Assembly (NCBI GenBank): GCA_022565075.1
Contig: JADFKG010000010.1
Coordinates: 1 to 23,165 of the forward strand
From: Chloroflexota bacterium
GTDB taxonomy: Bacteria > Chloroflexota > Dehalococcoidia > SM23-28-2 > RBG-16-64-32
DNA length: 23,165 nt
Reading direction: 5' to 3'
Shown: piece by piece, positions 1-8,363 of the stretch
Numbering within the stretch: the stretch's first letter is position 1
Layout: every line of letters begins with the position of its first letter
Notes under the pieces: model-generated
Told to the model about the DNA's origin: nothing
The model's database searches: none
What the model saw: the letters and a program-made list of their open reading frames with translations, nothing else
Translations under genes and position numbers: made by a program

Positions 1-234
1 CGCGCCGCCCGCGCGGCTCTCAGCGCCGACTATGGGCTCGGTGTCACGGGCCTCGCTGGGCCGGACGAGGTTGAGGGCAACCCGCCGGGCACGATCCACA
101 TTGCGATCCACGACGGCGAGCGCGCGGAGGCGATCACGTACACGTACAACCAGGGCCGCGTCGTGAACAAGCGGCGGGCGGTCAACGCGTCGCTCTTCCT
201 GCTGCGGCGGACGTTGCTGGCCGCCGGCGCCTGA
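1..234 (+). CDS. cinA: CinA C-terminal domain (nicotinamide-nucleotide amidase), 3' end only
   Basis: Frame 1 is open from the first base and ends with TGA at 232-234, giving the last 77 residues of a protein that begins outside the window. The segment contains GVTGLAGPDE, followed by a PPGTIHIAI strand, which is the hallmark of the CinA C-terminal amidase domain (usual form GVTGIAGPxGG...PVGTVxIA). Family knowledge: this domain deamidates nicotinamide mononucleotide in pyridine-nucleotide recycling and is often fused to a molybdopterin-binding-like domain. That N-terminal part cannot be seen here. The stop codon lies inside the -35 box of the promoter of the next gene. The family call is secure; whether the full gene is the two-domain CinA or a stand-alone PncC is unknown. 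Confidence 0.85.
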   Translation, partial: RAARAALSADYGLGVTGLAGPDEVEGNPPGTIHIAIHDGERAEAITYTYNQGRVVNKRRAVNASLFLLRRTLLAAGA

Positions 235-259
235 CATTTCGCTCGAACGGCTGTACTAT
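231..259 (+). promoter_or_regulatory. sigma70-type promoter for the SGNH lipoprotein gene, apparently leaderless
   Basis: CTGACA (231-236) and TACTAT (254-259) are separated by 17 bp. The GTG start at 268 begins 9 nt after the -10 box, so transcription would begin at or next to the start codon. There is no Shine-Dalgarno sequence. The -35 box overlaps the cinA stop codon. Confidence 0.55.
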
Positions 260-267
260 CGCCCCGG

Positions 268-1233
268 GTGAACCGTATGCGTTATTTCGCACCGCTTATT
301 GTCGGAATCGCGGTCTTTCTCGCCGCCTGCGGCGATGATGGCGATGCGCCGTTCGGCTCGGCGAGCGAGCGTGACGGCACGCCTGTCTTCGTCCCGCTGG
401 TGACGCCGGAGCCGTTCCCGCAGAACACGCCGGACAACCGCACGCCGTACCCCGGCGTCGCGCCCGGCATTCGCTCCTTCGACGGCCAGACGCCGCTTCC
501 GCCGCTCCCGGAGGGTGCGGCCGTCTACCTCTCGCTGGGCGACTCGCTGAACTGGGGCTGCTGCTTCGATCCCGAGCTGTCTTCGCATCCGCGGTTCGCG
601 CACTACCTTTCGGAGAAGCTGAAGAGGCAGGTCGTCTGGGTGAGCCTCGCTGGCAACGGCACGCTCGACACGTTCCTTAACGGCTCTCCCGGCGGGCGGC
701 CGCAGCTCGACGTCGCCGAAGAGGCGATCCAGCGGTTCCGGGAAGAGGGCCACGATGTGGTTGCGATTACGCTCAGCATTGGCGGGAACGACGTGCTGGC
801 GCTGCGCGGGGGCTTTGTCGACGGGGCTGTCTGTGTCGGCGGCGCCCGGCCGGAGTGCGTGGCGAGGTTCGAGGAGATACTGGCGAGCTTCCCGGCCGAC
901 ATGCACGAGGTCTACACTCGCCTCAACGCCGTCAAGGACGACGCCACGCCGATCTTCACGAACAACTACTACGACGTCACGCACTGCGGCCAGCCGGGGG
1001 CGGACATCACGATCACGGCGGTGACGATGGACATCTTCAACCAGTCCGTCGACTCGGCGACGGCCAGCGGCGGCGCCTTTCCGATCGACTTCCAGACGGC
1101 GTTCAAGGGTCACGCCTGCGAGTACATCAGCAGCGTCGACCCGACGTACTTCGGCTACGATGCTATCCTCGACCTGCACATCGAGGCGTACGAATCGCTG
1201 CCGGCGGAGTACGTGGAGCCGTGGGCGCGGTGA
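268..1233 (+). CDS. SGNH/GDSL-family hydrolase, lipoprotein
   Basis: A 321-residue protein, probably a secreted, lipid-anchored esterase or lipase. Residues 1-21 form a signal peptide with lipobox LAAC and acylated Cys21, followed by an acidic, Pro-rich tether to about residue 80. The catalytic domain shows block I LGDSL (Ser93), block II around AGNG (128-131) and block III GGND (172-175). The C-terminal block V is less standard: the only Asp/His pair is DLH (Asp302, His304) instead of the usual DxxH. Paired cysteines (CC at 98-99, others at 189, 197, 237 and 284 or so) suggest disulfides outside the membrane. The start is GTG at 268, supported by a promoter ending 8 nt upstream; an ATG at 277 would also keep the signal peptide. 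It is followed 10 bp later by a second lipoprotein gene. The substrate cannot be inferred. Confidence 0.85.
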   Translation: MNRMRYFAPLIVGIAVFLAACGDDGDAPFGSASERDGTPVFVPLVTPEPFPQNTPDNRTPYPGVAPGIRSFDGQTPLPPLPEGAAVYLSLGDSLNWGCCFDPELSSHPRFAHYLSEKLKRQVVWVSLAGNGTLDTFLNGSPGGRPQLDVAEEAIQRFREEGHDVVAITLSIGGNDVLALRGGFVDGAVCVGGARPECVARFEEILASFPADMHEVYTRLNAVKDDATPIFTNNYYDVTHCGQPGADITITAVTMDIFNQSVDSATASGGAFPIDFQTAFKGHACEYISSVDPTYFGYDAILDLHIEAYESLPAEYVEPWAR

Positions 1234-1243
1234 GGTTGCTGCG

Positions 1244-2002
1244 ATGAGGCGGACGCTGGCCGTGGCGATCCTGGGCGCGGTGGTGATAGCGCTCGTGGCC
1301 TGCGGCGGCTCGGGTCCAGATAGCGAGGACGCCGCTGCCGTTCCGCTCTTGGCCGACGCCGAGAACGCCACGGTGGAAGAGCTTTATGGCGCCCTTAGCG
1401 AGTCCCTCGCCGAACGGTCCGGCGTCCTCCACATGGTGACGGAGGGATTCTGGGAGGCTGGACTGAGAGCAGACATTCGATCTGAGACGTGGGTCTTCCC
1501 GGTGGACGATTTGGCGCGAACCGAGATGTCTTATCAGTTGTCTGGTTATCCAAGTGCAGACACGCCGGAGGAAACGAGTTACTTCGCTCGCACCGTTGTG
1601 GCTGACGGAATTCGTTATGATGACTCGGAGAACAGTCCCAGCTCGCTCGAATTCACGGGCTGCTTTGGCGGCAGCCTGGTTGCGTCCCAGCTTCTTGGAT
1701 GCCCCGGCCCTCTCGAGGATGTGACGAAGACAGTTGAGGCCGACCGATATGACGGCCGCTCGGTCGTCGTACTCGTTACTAGCGGGACGTCGCGCGGAGC
1801 GGATGAAATAACGACCTTTACAACGCGGCTCTATCTTGATCCCGCGACGCTCCTGCCCATAGCCAGCGAGACCAGCGGGACGTTCGACTTTGGAGAGATC
1901 GAGCCGCTTTCCGCTCGGGAATCCTACGAGCACGAATGGGTCGACCGGGGTTCGCTCCCAGATGACTTCTTCGACCCCTCATCCATCGGCGTCGCGAGTT
2001 AA
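1244..2002 (+). CDS. lipoprotein of unknown function, LppX/LolA-like
   Basis: A 252-residue protein. Residues 1-20 are a lipoprotein signal peptide with lipobox LVAC and Cys20, so the mature protein should be anchored outside the membrane. I chose ATG 1244 because GAGG lies about 8 nt upstream and the signal peptide begins there; an upstream in-frame start would place the peptide internally. The mature part is a beta-rich domain with a late strand LYLDPATLLPI, which resembles the LolA/LppX-LprG lipid-binding fold where substrate conversion statistics are tested in similar Chloroflexota proteins; this is only a weak resemblance. It likely shares a transcript with the SGNH lipoprotein (10 bp apart). 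From about 1330 onward the base composition is less GC-rich than the neighbours. It converges on the VWA gene with only 13 bp between the stop codons. Confidence 0.7.
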   Translation: MRRTLAVAILGAVVIALVACGGSGPDSEDAAAVPLLADAENATVEELYGALSESLAERSGVLHMVTEGFWEAGLRADIRSETWVFPVDDLARTEMSYQLSGYPSADTPEETSYFARTVVADGIRYDDSENSPSSLEFTGCFGGSLVASQLLGCPGPLEDVTKTVEADRYDGRSVVVLVTSGTSRGADEITTFTTRLYLDPATLLPIASETSGTFDFGEIEPLSARESYEHEWVDRGSLPDDFFDPSSIGVAS

Positions 2003-2015
2003 TCCTATCGAGGGG

Positions 2016-5000
2016 CTAAGTGGTTAGCTGGCGGTAGAGGGTGGTGATGCGCGAGGGGAGGGATTCGATGTCGGGGACGACTTCGTAGCCGATGTCCTGG
2101 CACATCTGCTTGAGGTAGTCGTGGCCGTAGCGGTCGACGGTGAGGCAGAAGGGCACCATGCCTTTGCGCTTGGCCTCCATCAGCGCCATGTGCGTGTCGT
2201 GGATGGCGTACTCTTTCTCGGTGCGGTCGCGGCCGTAGCCGTGGTCCTGCGGGCGTCCGTCGGAGACGAGGAAGAGGATGCGCACCTTTGAGTCGTGCGC
2301 CTCCAGCTTGGCCGTGGCGTGGCGGATGGCCGGGCCCATGCGCGTGCTGCGGACCGGTGCGATCTTGTCGATGCGCTTCTTGACGCGATCGCTCAGCGCC
2401 TCGTCGAGGTCTTTGACGACGTAGAACTCGACGTTGTCGCGGCCGTAGCCTGAGAAGCCGTAGATGCCGTAGTCGTCGCCGATCGCCTCCAGCGCGGTGA
2501 TCAGGAGGACGATGCTCTCTTTCTCGACGTCGATGATGCGCTTGGGTGGCGTTAGCAGCTCCTGAGCCCGTCGCGCCATCCACCAGGAGAAGTAGCGGCG
2601 CGGGTCGTCGTCGAAGTCGTCCTTTTGGTAGCGGCGCTCGTGCTTGGCGATCTCCTCGTCGGTCGAAGCGCTCATGTCCAGGAGGAACGCCACGCTGACG
2701 TCGCGCTCGATCTTGTTTCGGCGCCAGTAGATCTTGGGGTTCGGCGTCACGCGCGCCCGGCGTTCGATTGCGAACTCGGTAACCGCGTCGAAGTCCAGAT
2801 CCTCGCCGTCCAGCAGGCGCTTCGTCTTGCGGTACATCTCCGGGCGCAGCAGCTCGAACTGGCGCTGTGTTTGTGCGACGAGGGACGAGTACTTAGCGAG
2901 CGTCTGTTCGTAGTACGAGGTCTGGCCTTCCGCCACGGGGGACTCGACGATGCGGCACCAGCGCGGCCGGTAGTCGCCGGCCCGGAAGTCCCACTCGTCG
3001 TAGAAGAAGTACTTCGGCTCGACAGGTAGCTCGTGCTCGTCGTCGCCGGTGCTCATGCCGGTCACCGGCTGGCCGTCCTCCGTCGGCATCGGCTGCTCCT
3101 TGCCGGGCCGCTGGTCCTGTTTCTGGTTGAGTTCCTTGATGAGGTTGGTCAGGAACAGCTCCGACGATTGCGTCAGGTCGGCCTGGGCCATGTCGGCGAT
3201 CGTGATCTCGACGCTCTTCTCCAGCATCTGCTTGAGCTGCTCGGGGGAGATCGGTGAGGCCTGGCCCTTTTCATCCCGCTCCTGGCGCAGCTTCATCAGC
3301 ATCTGCACGGTCTCCGGCTTGAACTCGCCACGGAAGTCCACCGGCTGTGGGCTTTCGTAGGGCATGGGCTCGCCCTGGGGCATGTCGACCTGCGCGTCGT
3401 TGCCCAGCGATTCGGCCGACATCGGCGAGACGTTCAGGTCACCTTCGCTCATCTCAGCCCAGTCTTCGAGCATCTCCGGCATGACGTTGGCGATGCCTTC
3501 GGCCAGCCGGTAAAGGCGCAGCGTTGCCTCGGCCGAGTCCTCGACCAGCGCCTGCGGCTGCTGCAACGTCTCCAGCACGCCGATCGCTTCGATCATGACC
3601 GGCATCAGCTGTCCCGGCCAGACGATGCGGTCTCTCCCACCCAGGCTGGCGCGCACGAGGTTCTCGACGAACGCTTGGCGCACGGGCAGCTGGCTCGCCT
3701 CTGGTCGCCTGTCCAGCTCACGTGATTGGCGGTCGCCGTACTGGCGGCGGATGCCGCCGTACTCGCGGCTGATGAGGACGTCGATGCGCGCGTCCTCAAC
3801 GATCGCGAAGAGGTCGGATGCCAGCTTGCGGTCGGCGAAGATGTCGAAGAAGCGTTCCATGTCGGTAAGCGGTCCGGGCGGCGGCGTCACCTCGCCCGGA
3901 GCGTCCACGTGGCCGTCGGTGTCGATCGGTGGCGCTGGTTCGGGCGGCGGCCGTTCGGCCTCGGCCTTGATCCGCTCCGTGGGGAAGATCGCGCCGTCGC
4001 GCTCGAACTCGAATTCGAAGGTGCCGAACTCAAGGTGGCCGGCCTGGTGTGTGCAGTAGACCTTGTAGACGCCGAAGTTCTGGTCCTTGTCCTGGAACTC
4101 CTCGACGTGCGGTGGCAAGAAGATGGCGCTGCCTTCGGTCGACGGTGCGTCGCCCTCCACCCAGCCGATCCCCTTTTCTGCCAGCGCCTCCGACGAGTGA
4201 ACAGCGACTTCGAAGCCGGTGAGCGCCTTGCTGTACATGCGCAGGATGTCGGAGATACGGCTCAGCTCGACCCGCGACGAGAGCGCCTCCAGCATATCCT
4301 CGCCGCGGCTGGACTCCATACGGAAGTAGGCCTCGCCGCCGTCGCTGCTCTGGTCGAGCAGCGCACTGCCTTCGGCGTGCCATTCGGCGATCGTCTCGAT
4401 GGGGATGCGCTCGAGCGCCATCGGCGCCGTCTTCAGGAACTCCATCGCCGCCAGCGGTGAGCGCTCCACGAGTTCTTCCGCCAGCGAGAGCAGCAGTCCG
4501 TGGGACTCCTGGTCGACTTGCGCCAACGCGCGCGAGGCCTCGGCGAAGAAGGCGAATGCCTGTCGGCCTTCGCGGCGGGCCAGTTCGCGCGCCAGGTTGA
4601 GGAAACGTCCGCGCTGCATCGCCTGTATGCTGGCCAGCAGTGCCGGCCCCTTCTCCAGATAGGAGCGGGCGTCGGCCCAGCCGGTGGAGGCCAGCGATTC
4701 GGCGAACGTCAGGAACGCCGAGCGGTCATCGCCTTCGAGTGGCTCAAGCGCCTGGGCGGCGATCGTCAGGCAGTGCGAGGCCAGGTCGTACGAGCGGTCG
4801 CAGAGGGCGTCGACGAAGCGGACGAGGATGCGCGCCTCTTCGGCGCTGAGTTTGGCGAAGAGCGCCGGGCTGCCGTCGAAGAACTGTACGGCGAGCGAGG
4901 CCGAACGCCAGGTGCCCTTGTAGAGCAAGCGGCCCAGGCCCACCCAGTCGCCGATGCGCGCCGGTGTGATGGCTGGCAGCGTGACCGGCGAGGCGCGAAA

Positions 5001-5312
5001 GAAGGACGCGGCCAGCGCGGACGATAGCTCGGCGAGGTCGAGGCCGTGCTTCGCCCAACGCTGGAAGCCGACGCTGCCCAGGAGTGGCAGCACCTGCGGC
5101 GTGACGCGATAGTATTCGCCGGCGGCTTCCCACGAGCGCCAGGACTGCCGCGCCAGGTCCAGGCCTTGATCGGCCCAGGCGCGCAGCTCGTCGTCGCTCA
5201 TCAGATCGCCGATCTCGTCGGCGGCGCGGCGGAACTCCGCAACGAGGCTCGTCGAAAAGGGCGTCAGCTTCTTCTCGTAAGAGGAGTAGATGCGCTTGCG
5301 TTGCCTAGACAT
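2016..5312 (-). CDS. NorD/CbbO-like VWA-domain protein, very long
   Basis: A 1,098-residue protein whose C-terminal 230 residues form a von Willebrand factor A domain. The metal-ion site is DMSAST at 879-883 (DxSxS), with supporting Thr in RSTRMGP near 989 and Asp in SDGRPQD near 1018. The ending (YAIHDTHMALMEAKRKG...TVDRYGHDYL) is typical of NorD/CbbO proteins, which work with a MoxR-family ATPase to insert metal or remodel a target enzyme. The first 400 or so residues are helical and look like a degenerate repeat solenoid (W-, A- and L-rich helices), followed by an acidic, Pro-rich linker near 460-490. Typical NorD or CbbO proteins are around 600-800 residues, so this one carries a large extra N-terminus. 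No nitric oxide reductase or RuBisCO gene is nearby. It lies 69 bp downstream of its MoxR partner. Confidence 0.85.
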   Translation of the reverse strand: MSRQRKRIYSSYEKKLTPFSTSLVAEFRRAADEIGDLMSDDELRAWADQGLDLARQSWRSWEAAGEYYRVTPQVLPLLGSVGFQRWAKHGLDLAELSSALAASFFRASPVTLPAITPARIGDWVGLGRLLYKGTWRSASLAVQFFDGSPALFAKLSAEEARILVRFVDALCDRSYDLASHCLTIAAQALEPLEGDDRSAFLTFAESLASTGWADARSYLEKGPALLASIQAMQRGRFLNLARELARREGRQAFAFFAEASRALAQVDQESHGLLLSLAEELVERSPLAAMEFLKTAPMALERIPIETIAEWHAEGSALLDQSSDGGEAYFRMESSRGEDMLEALSSRVELSRISDILRMYSKALTGFEVAVHSSEALAEKGIGWVEGDAPSTEGSAIFLPPHVEEFQDKDQNFGVYKVYCTHQAGHLEFGTFEFEFERDGAIFPTERIKAEAERPPPEPAPPIDTDGHVDAPGEVTPPPGPLTDMERFFDIFADRKLASDLFAIVEDARIDVLISREYGGIRRQYGDRQSRELDRRPEASQLPVRQAFVENLVRASLGGRDRIVWPGQLMPVMIEAIGVLETLQQPQALVEDSAEATLRLYRLAEGIANVMPEMLEDWAEMSEGDLNVSPMSAESLGNDAQVDMPQGEPMPYESPQPVDFRGEFKPETVQMLMKLRQERDEKGQASPISPEQLKQMLEKSVEITIADMAQADLTQSSELFLTNLIKELNQKQDQRPGKEQPMPTEDGQPVTGMSTGDDEHELPVEPKYFFYDEWDFRAGDYRPRWCRIVESPVAEGQTSYYEQTLAKYSSLVAQTQRQFELLRPEMYRKTKRLLDGEDLDFDAVTEFAIERRARVTPNPKIYWRRNKIERDVSVAFLLDMSASTDEEIAKHERRYQKDDFDDDPRRYFSWWMARRAQELLTPPKRIIDVEKESIVLLITALEAIGDDYGIYGFSGYGRDNVEFYVVKDLDEALSDRVKKRIDKIAPVRSTRMGPAIRHATAKLEAHDSKVRILFLVSDGRPQDHGYGRDRTEKEYAIHDTHMALMEAKRKGMVPFCLTVDRYGHDYLKQMCQDIGYEVVPDIESLPSRITTLYRQLTT

Positions 5313-5381
5313 CGGCGTTGACCCCGCGAAACGAGGGGAGTGTTCCGCCCATGCTGGTTGTTGGGACTGCCACGGCGCCCG

Positions 5382-6269
5382 CTATTCGAAGATCGAAGAG
5401 ACTACCTCTTCGATGCTCCGCTGGACGTCGGCGTCGTCCGTGAGCGCCCAGGTTACGGCCACCTGGCAGGCGCGGCGCGGGCTGATGCCTTCGTGCATCA
5501 GCTTGCCGGCGTAGATCAGGAGGCGGGTGCTGACGCCCTCCGCCAGTCCGTGCTCCTTGAGGTGGCGCACCTTCTCGCCCAGCTTCGCCAACTCGAGGCC
5601 GATGGCCTCGGAGATGTTCGCCTCTTTGGCGATGATCTTCGCTTCCAGCTCGCGGGGCGGGTATCCGAACTCGATCGCCATGAAGCGCTGGCGCGTGCTG
5701 TGCTTGAGGTCCTTGAGGGCGCTCTGGTAGCCGGGGTTGTAGGAGATGACGAGGATGAAGCCGTCGCGCGCCTCGACGATCTGGCCGAGCTTCTCGATCG
5801 GCAGCAGGCGGCGGTGGTCGGTGAGGGGGTGGATGAGGACGGTCGTGTCCTTGCGCGCCTCGACGATTTCGTCGAGATAACAGATCGCCCCGACCTTCGC
5901 GGCGCGGGTGAGCGGGCCGTCCATCCAGCGCGTCGAGTCGCCTTCCAGCAGGTAGCGGCCGACGAGGTCGGAGGCGGTGAGGTCTTCGTGGCAGGCCACC
6001 GTTATCAGCGGCATGCCGGACTCCTCGCCGTTCTTCGAGCCGTCGGCGGAGTTGCGCATCACGGTCACCGGGCGGCCGAGCTTGTAGGCCATGTACTCCA
6101 CGAATCGCGTCTTGCCGCAGCCGGTCGGGCCCTTGAGGAGGACCGGGATCTTCTCCGCGTAGGCTGCCTCGAAGAGCGCTACTTCGTCGTTCAGAGGCTC
6201 GTAGTAGGGCTCTGACGTGACGAGGTACTCTTCTATGGCGTACTGGCGGTGAGTTGATTCGGTCGTCAT
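5382..6269 (-). CDS. MoxR-family AAA+ ATPase (CbbQ/NorQ/NirQ type)
   Basis: A 295-residue AAA+ ATPase. It has Walker A GPTGCGKT at 47-54, Walker B with CYLDEI at 130-135, a sensor-1 Asn in SYNPGYQS near 175, and arginine-rich segments such as STRQRF near 190. The C-terminal CbbQ/NirQ-type helical domain contains STRLLIYAGKL. Family knowledge: CbbQ/NorQ ATPases form rings that, with a VWA partner, activate a target enzyme by remodelling or metal insertion. Here the partner is the VWA gene directly downstream. The start ATG at 6267-6269 has GAGGGA about 7 nt upstream. The gene is probably co-transcribed with coaE, 76 bp upstream. The target of this ATPase cannot be guessed from the window. Confidence 0.9.
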   Translation of the reverse strand: MTTESTHRQYAIEEYLVTSEPYYEPLNDEVALFEAAYAEKIPVLLKGPTGCGKTRFVEYMAYKLGRPVTVMRNSADGSKNGEESGMPLITVACHEDLTASDLVGRYLLEGDSTRWMDGPLTRAAKVGAICYLDEIVEARKDTTVLIHPLTDHRRLLPIEKLGQIVEARDGFILVISYNPGYQSALKDLKHSTRQRFMAIEFGYPPRELEAKIIAKEANISEAIGLELAKLGEKVRHLKEHGLAEGVSTRLLIYAGKLMHEGISPRRACQVAVTWALTDDADVQRSIEEVVSSIFE

Positions 6270-6345
6270 TGCTGATCCCTCAGAGAGTCATTCTCGTTCT
6301 AGCATACATTAGGGTAGCGTTCGGGCATTCGGAAGAGCCGTCTTC

Positions 6346-6966
6346 TCAGGCACCCGTATCGTTCGCGTCCAGCCTCGCTGTGAGCTTCGCCCAGGCGTCC
6401 AGAGCCTGCTGTTTTGTGCCCTCGAGATCGCCTTCGGTGTCGATGACCACGTGCGCGTTTCGTGTGCGCTCCTCGTTCGATATCTGGCTCTTGATGCGCT
6501 CCAGCACCTGATCCTCGGGCAGGCCGCTGCGCTCTGACGTGCGCCTGGCGGCGATTTCGGGCGCCACTGCGGTCACCCAGACCTCGTCCGCCAGATCGTC
6601 CCACTTCGCCTCGAAGAGCAGCGCCGCCTCCAGCACGGTGATCACGACGCCGTCTTGCGCCAGCGCCGCGAGGCGTTCTCGCATCATGCCCTTCATGCGC
6701 GGGTGGACGATCGAGTTGAGTGCCGCCAGGTGTTTCGGGTCCGAGAAGACGATGGCGCCCAGCTTCTTGCGGTCGATCATGCCGTCTTCCGCCACGACCT
6801 CGTTCCCGAACTCGTTGACGATCTCCTGCCAGGCCGGGCGGCCGGGGTTGTAGACTTCGTGGCCGATGATGTCCGCGCTGAGCACCGAGGCGCCCTGCGC
6901 TTCGAGCACTTTAGCGACGGTGGACTTACCGCTGCCGATGCCCCCTGTGAGACCGATGACATACAT
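6346..6966 (-). CDS. coaE: dephospho-CoA kinase
   Basis: A 206-residue enzyme that phosphorylates the 3'-hydroxyl of dephospho-CoA, the last step of coenzyme A synthesis. The N-terminus MYVIGLTGGIGSGKST carries the P-loop (residues 5-16). SADIIGHEVY gives the DxxxH-type substrate segment, IVHPRM is the family motif at about residue 95, and LLFEAKWDDLAD is the lid-region LLxExxxxxxxD motif. I placed the start at ATG 6964-6966 because the P-loop normally begins within the first 10 residues and AAGGCG lies about 8 nt upstream. An upstream in-frame start would add 18 basic, non-conserved residues. A sigma70-like promoter lies at 7027-7056. Length is normal for the family. Confidence 0.95.
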   Translation of the reverse strand: MYVIGLTGGIGSGKSTVAKVLEAQGASVLSADIIGHEVYNPGRPAWQEIVNEFGNEVVAEDGMIDRKKLGAIVFSDPKHLAALNSIVHPRMKGMMRERLAALAQDGVVITVLEAALLFEAKWDDLADEVWVTAVAPEIAARRTSERSGLPEDQVLERIKSQISNEERTRNAHVVIDTEGDLEGTKQQALDAWAKLTARLDANDTGA

Positions 6967-7026
6967 TGCGTTCGCCTTTACGTAACGGAGATTAAAGAGC
7001 GCGCCCCCACGTGCGCGCACCCCTCA

Positions 7027-7056
7027 ATTCTAGGTAGCGTGCGGCGTGCTGGTCAA
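7027..7056 (-). promoter_or_regulatory. sigma70-type promoter for coaE-moxR-VWA
   Basis: Reading the minus strand, TTGACC (7051-7056) and TAGAAT (7027-7032) are separated by 18 bp. The predicted transcription start near 7020 would give a leader of about 50 nt before the coaE ATG. It lies in the 112-bp gap after the GNAT gene and so probably starts a new transcription unit. Confidence 0.6.
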
Positions 7057-7078
7057 GGAAGACGTTCGGCGACGGGCG

Positions 7079-7531
7079 CTAGTCGCTGAGCCAGAGTTCG
7101 TAGTTCATCTGGGCCGCCATCCCTTCGCGCTCGTAGAAGCGGTGTGCGTTCTTGCGTCCGAGACCCGAACTGAGCGTCAGGTGCGTGCAGCCGCGCTCGC
7201 GGGCCCAATCGGCTGCGGCCGCGAGGAGGGCCTTGCCCACGCCGCCGCTCCGCGCTGCCCGATCGACGACGAGGTCCTGTAGCCACGTTCGCCGTCCGAA
7301 GCGGATCGACTCGATGTCGCGATATACGGACGCCAGGCCGACAAGCGAGTTGTCGTCGAGGGCGAGGAGGACGTCTGAGTGCTCACCCTCGATTGCCCAG
7401 CGGAAGCCGTGGCTGCCGCGCTCGCGTGTGTAGCCCGGCGGCGGTGCGCCCGGGGCGTCGAAGAGCTGCTCCAGGAGATCGAGGAAGGCCGCCTCGTCCG
7501 CGAGTGTGGCGGGCCGGACGTCGATGTTCAT
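7079..7531 (-). CDS. GNAT-family N-acetyltransferase
   Basis: A 150-residue single-domain acetyltransferase. It begins MNIDVRPAT, the first GNAT strand. WLQDLVVDRAARSGGVGKALL at about 83-103 supplies motif D/A with the acetyl-CoA pyrophosphate loop (RSGGVG, matching R/QxxGxG/A). NAHRFYEREGM near the C-terminus is motif B. Family knowledge: such enzymes acetylate small molecules, antibiotics or protein N-termini; nothing here shows the substrate. Six bases separate it from the upstream alpha/beta-hydrolase stop, so the two are probably co-transcribed. No clear Shine-Dalgarno is visible before the ATG, which suggests translational coupling. Confidence 0.85.
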   Translation of the reverse strand: MNIDVRPATLADEAAFLDLLEQLFDAPGAPPPGYTRERGSHGFRWAIEGEHSDVLLALDDNSLVGLASVYRDIESIRFGRRTWLQDLVVDRAARSGGVGKALLAAAADWARERGCTHLTLSSGLGRKNAHRFYEREGMAAQMNYELWLSD

Positions 7532-7537
7532 GCGGCG

Positions 7538-8359
7538 CTACTTTGCTGGCGCGGAGTCGGTCGCGTGCTCGCCCCAGAAGTCGAGGACGGCCCGATTGAC
7601 GGCGACGGCGCGCTCCGTGAGGAAGCCGTGGCCGGCGCCCTCGAACGGCACGAAGTTCGCATCGGGGATGCGCTTGGCCAGCAGCTGCTGGTTGGCGAAG
7701 GGGACGATCTGGTCGTCCGTCGCGCCCATGACCAGCGTTGGTGCCTGGATCTTGCTCAGGAGGCCGTGCACGTTGAAGCCTACGACGGCCATCACCTGCT
7801 TCTGCAGCGCGTGCGGCGGCGCCATAAGGCTCATGTTGGCGAGCGAGCGCTTGACGAGCCAGTCCTTGTTCTTGGCCAGGAACTTCTCGCTGTAGAAGAG
7901 CTTGAGGCCCTCGGCTATCGCTGCGGCCATCGAGGTGGCGCCGTTGCTGATGAACTGCTGGAAGATGCTGGTGTCGGGGAAGGTGGCCATCGGCCCGCCG
8001 GCCATCGTCCCGGCCAGGATCAGCGAGCGCACGCGCGCTCGGTGGCGGTGGTACATGTCCTGCGCGATCATGCCGCCCATCGACATGCCGAAGACGTGTG
8101 CGGTCGGGATGCCCAGCTCGTCCATCAGGGCCACGGTGTCGTCCGCCATCTGGTGGATGCTGTACGCTTCGGCCGGCTTTTCGCTGCGTCCAGCGCCGCG
8201 GTTGTCGAAGGCGATCAGCTGGTAGTCGCGCGCAAGCGGCTCCAGCTGTGAGTCCCAGCCGGTGACGTTGGCGCCGAGACCCTGGATGAGCACGACCGGC
8301 TCGCCGGCGCCGTGCAGCTCGTAGTAGAGGTCGATGCCGTTAGCGCGGACTGTGGTCAC
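7538..8359 (-). CDS. alpha/beta-fold hydrolase
   Basis: A 273-residue alpha/beta hydrolase, with the triad visible: nucleophile Ser in GMSMGG (near 97), acid Asp in GATDDQIVP (near 214) and His in GAGHGF (near 243). QGLGAN near 27 forms the oxyanion-hole strand-loop. The helical cap between (FISNGATSMAAAIAEGL...) is typical of esterases and of 3-oxoadipate enol-lactonase-like members. I used GTG at 8357-8359 because the first beta strand (RANGIDLYYELHG) follows at once. The longer reading upstream is Pro/Ser/Thr-rich and is just the opposite frame of the preceding gene. The start lies 4 bp after the stop of the acyl-CoA dehydrogenase, implying one transcript. The substrate is unknown. Confidence 0.85.
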   Translation of the reverse strand: MTTVRANGIDLYYELHGAGEPVVLIQGLGANVTGWDSQLEPLARDYQLIAFDNRGAGRSEKPAEAYSIHQMADDTVALMDELGIPTAHVFGMSMGGMIAQDMYHRHRARVRSLILAGTMAGGPMATFPDTSIFQQFISNGATSMAAAIAEGLKLFYSEKFLAKNKDWLVKRSLANMSLMAPPHALQKQVMAVVGFNVHGLLSKIQAPTLVMGATDDQIVPFANQQLLAKRIPDANFVPFEGAGHGFLTERAVAVNRAVLDFWGEHATDSAPAK

Positions 8360-8363
8360 TGCG

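Noticed and set aside
256..1371. 371-codon minus-strand frame opposite the SGNH gene
   Set aside because: Arg-rich antisense shadow; the plus strand has a signal peptide, lipobox and GDSL motifs.
2016..6269. Denitrification (nor) locus
   Set aside because: Only the MoxR and VWA partners are present; no nitric oxide reductase subunit is in the window.
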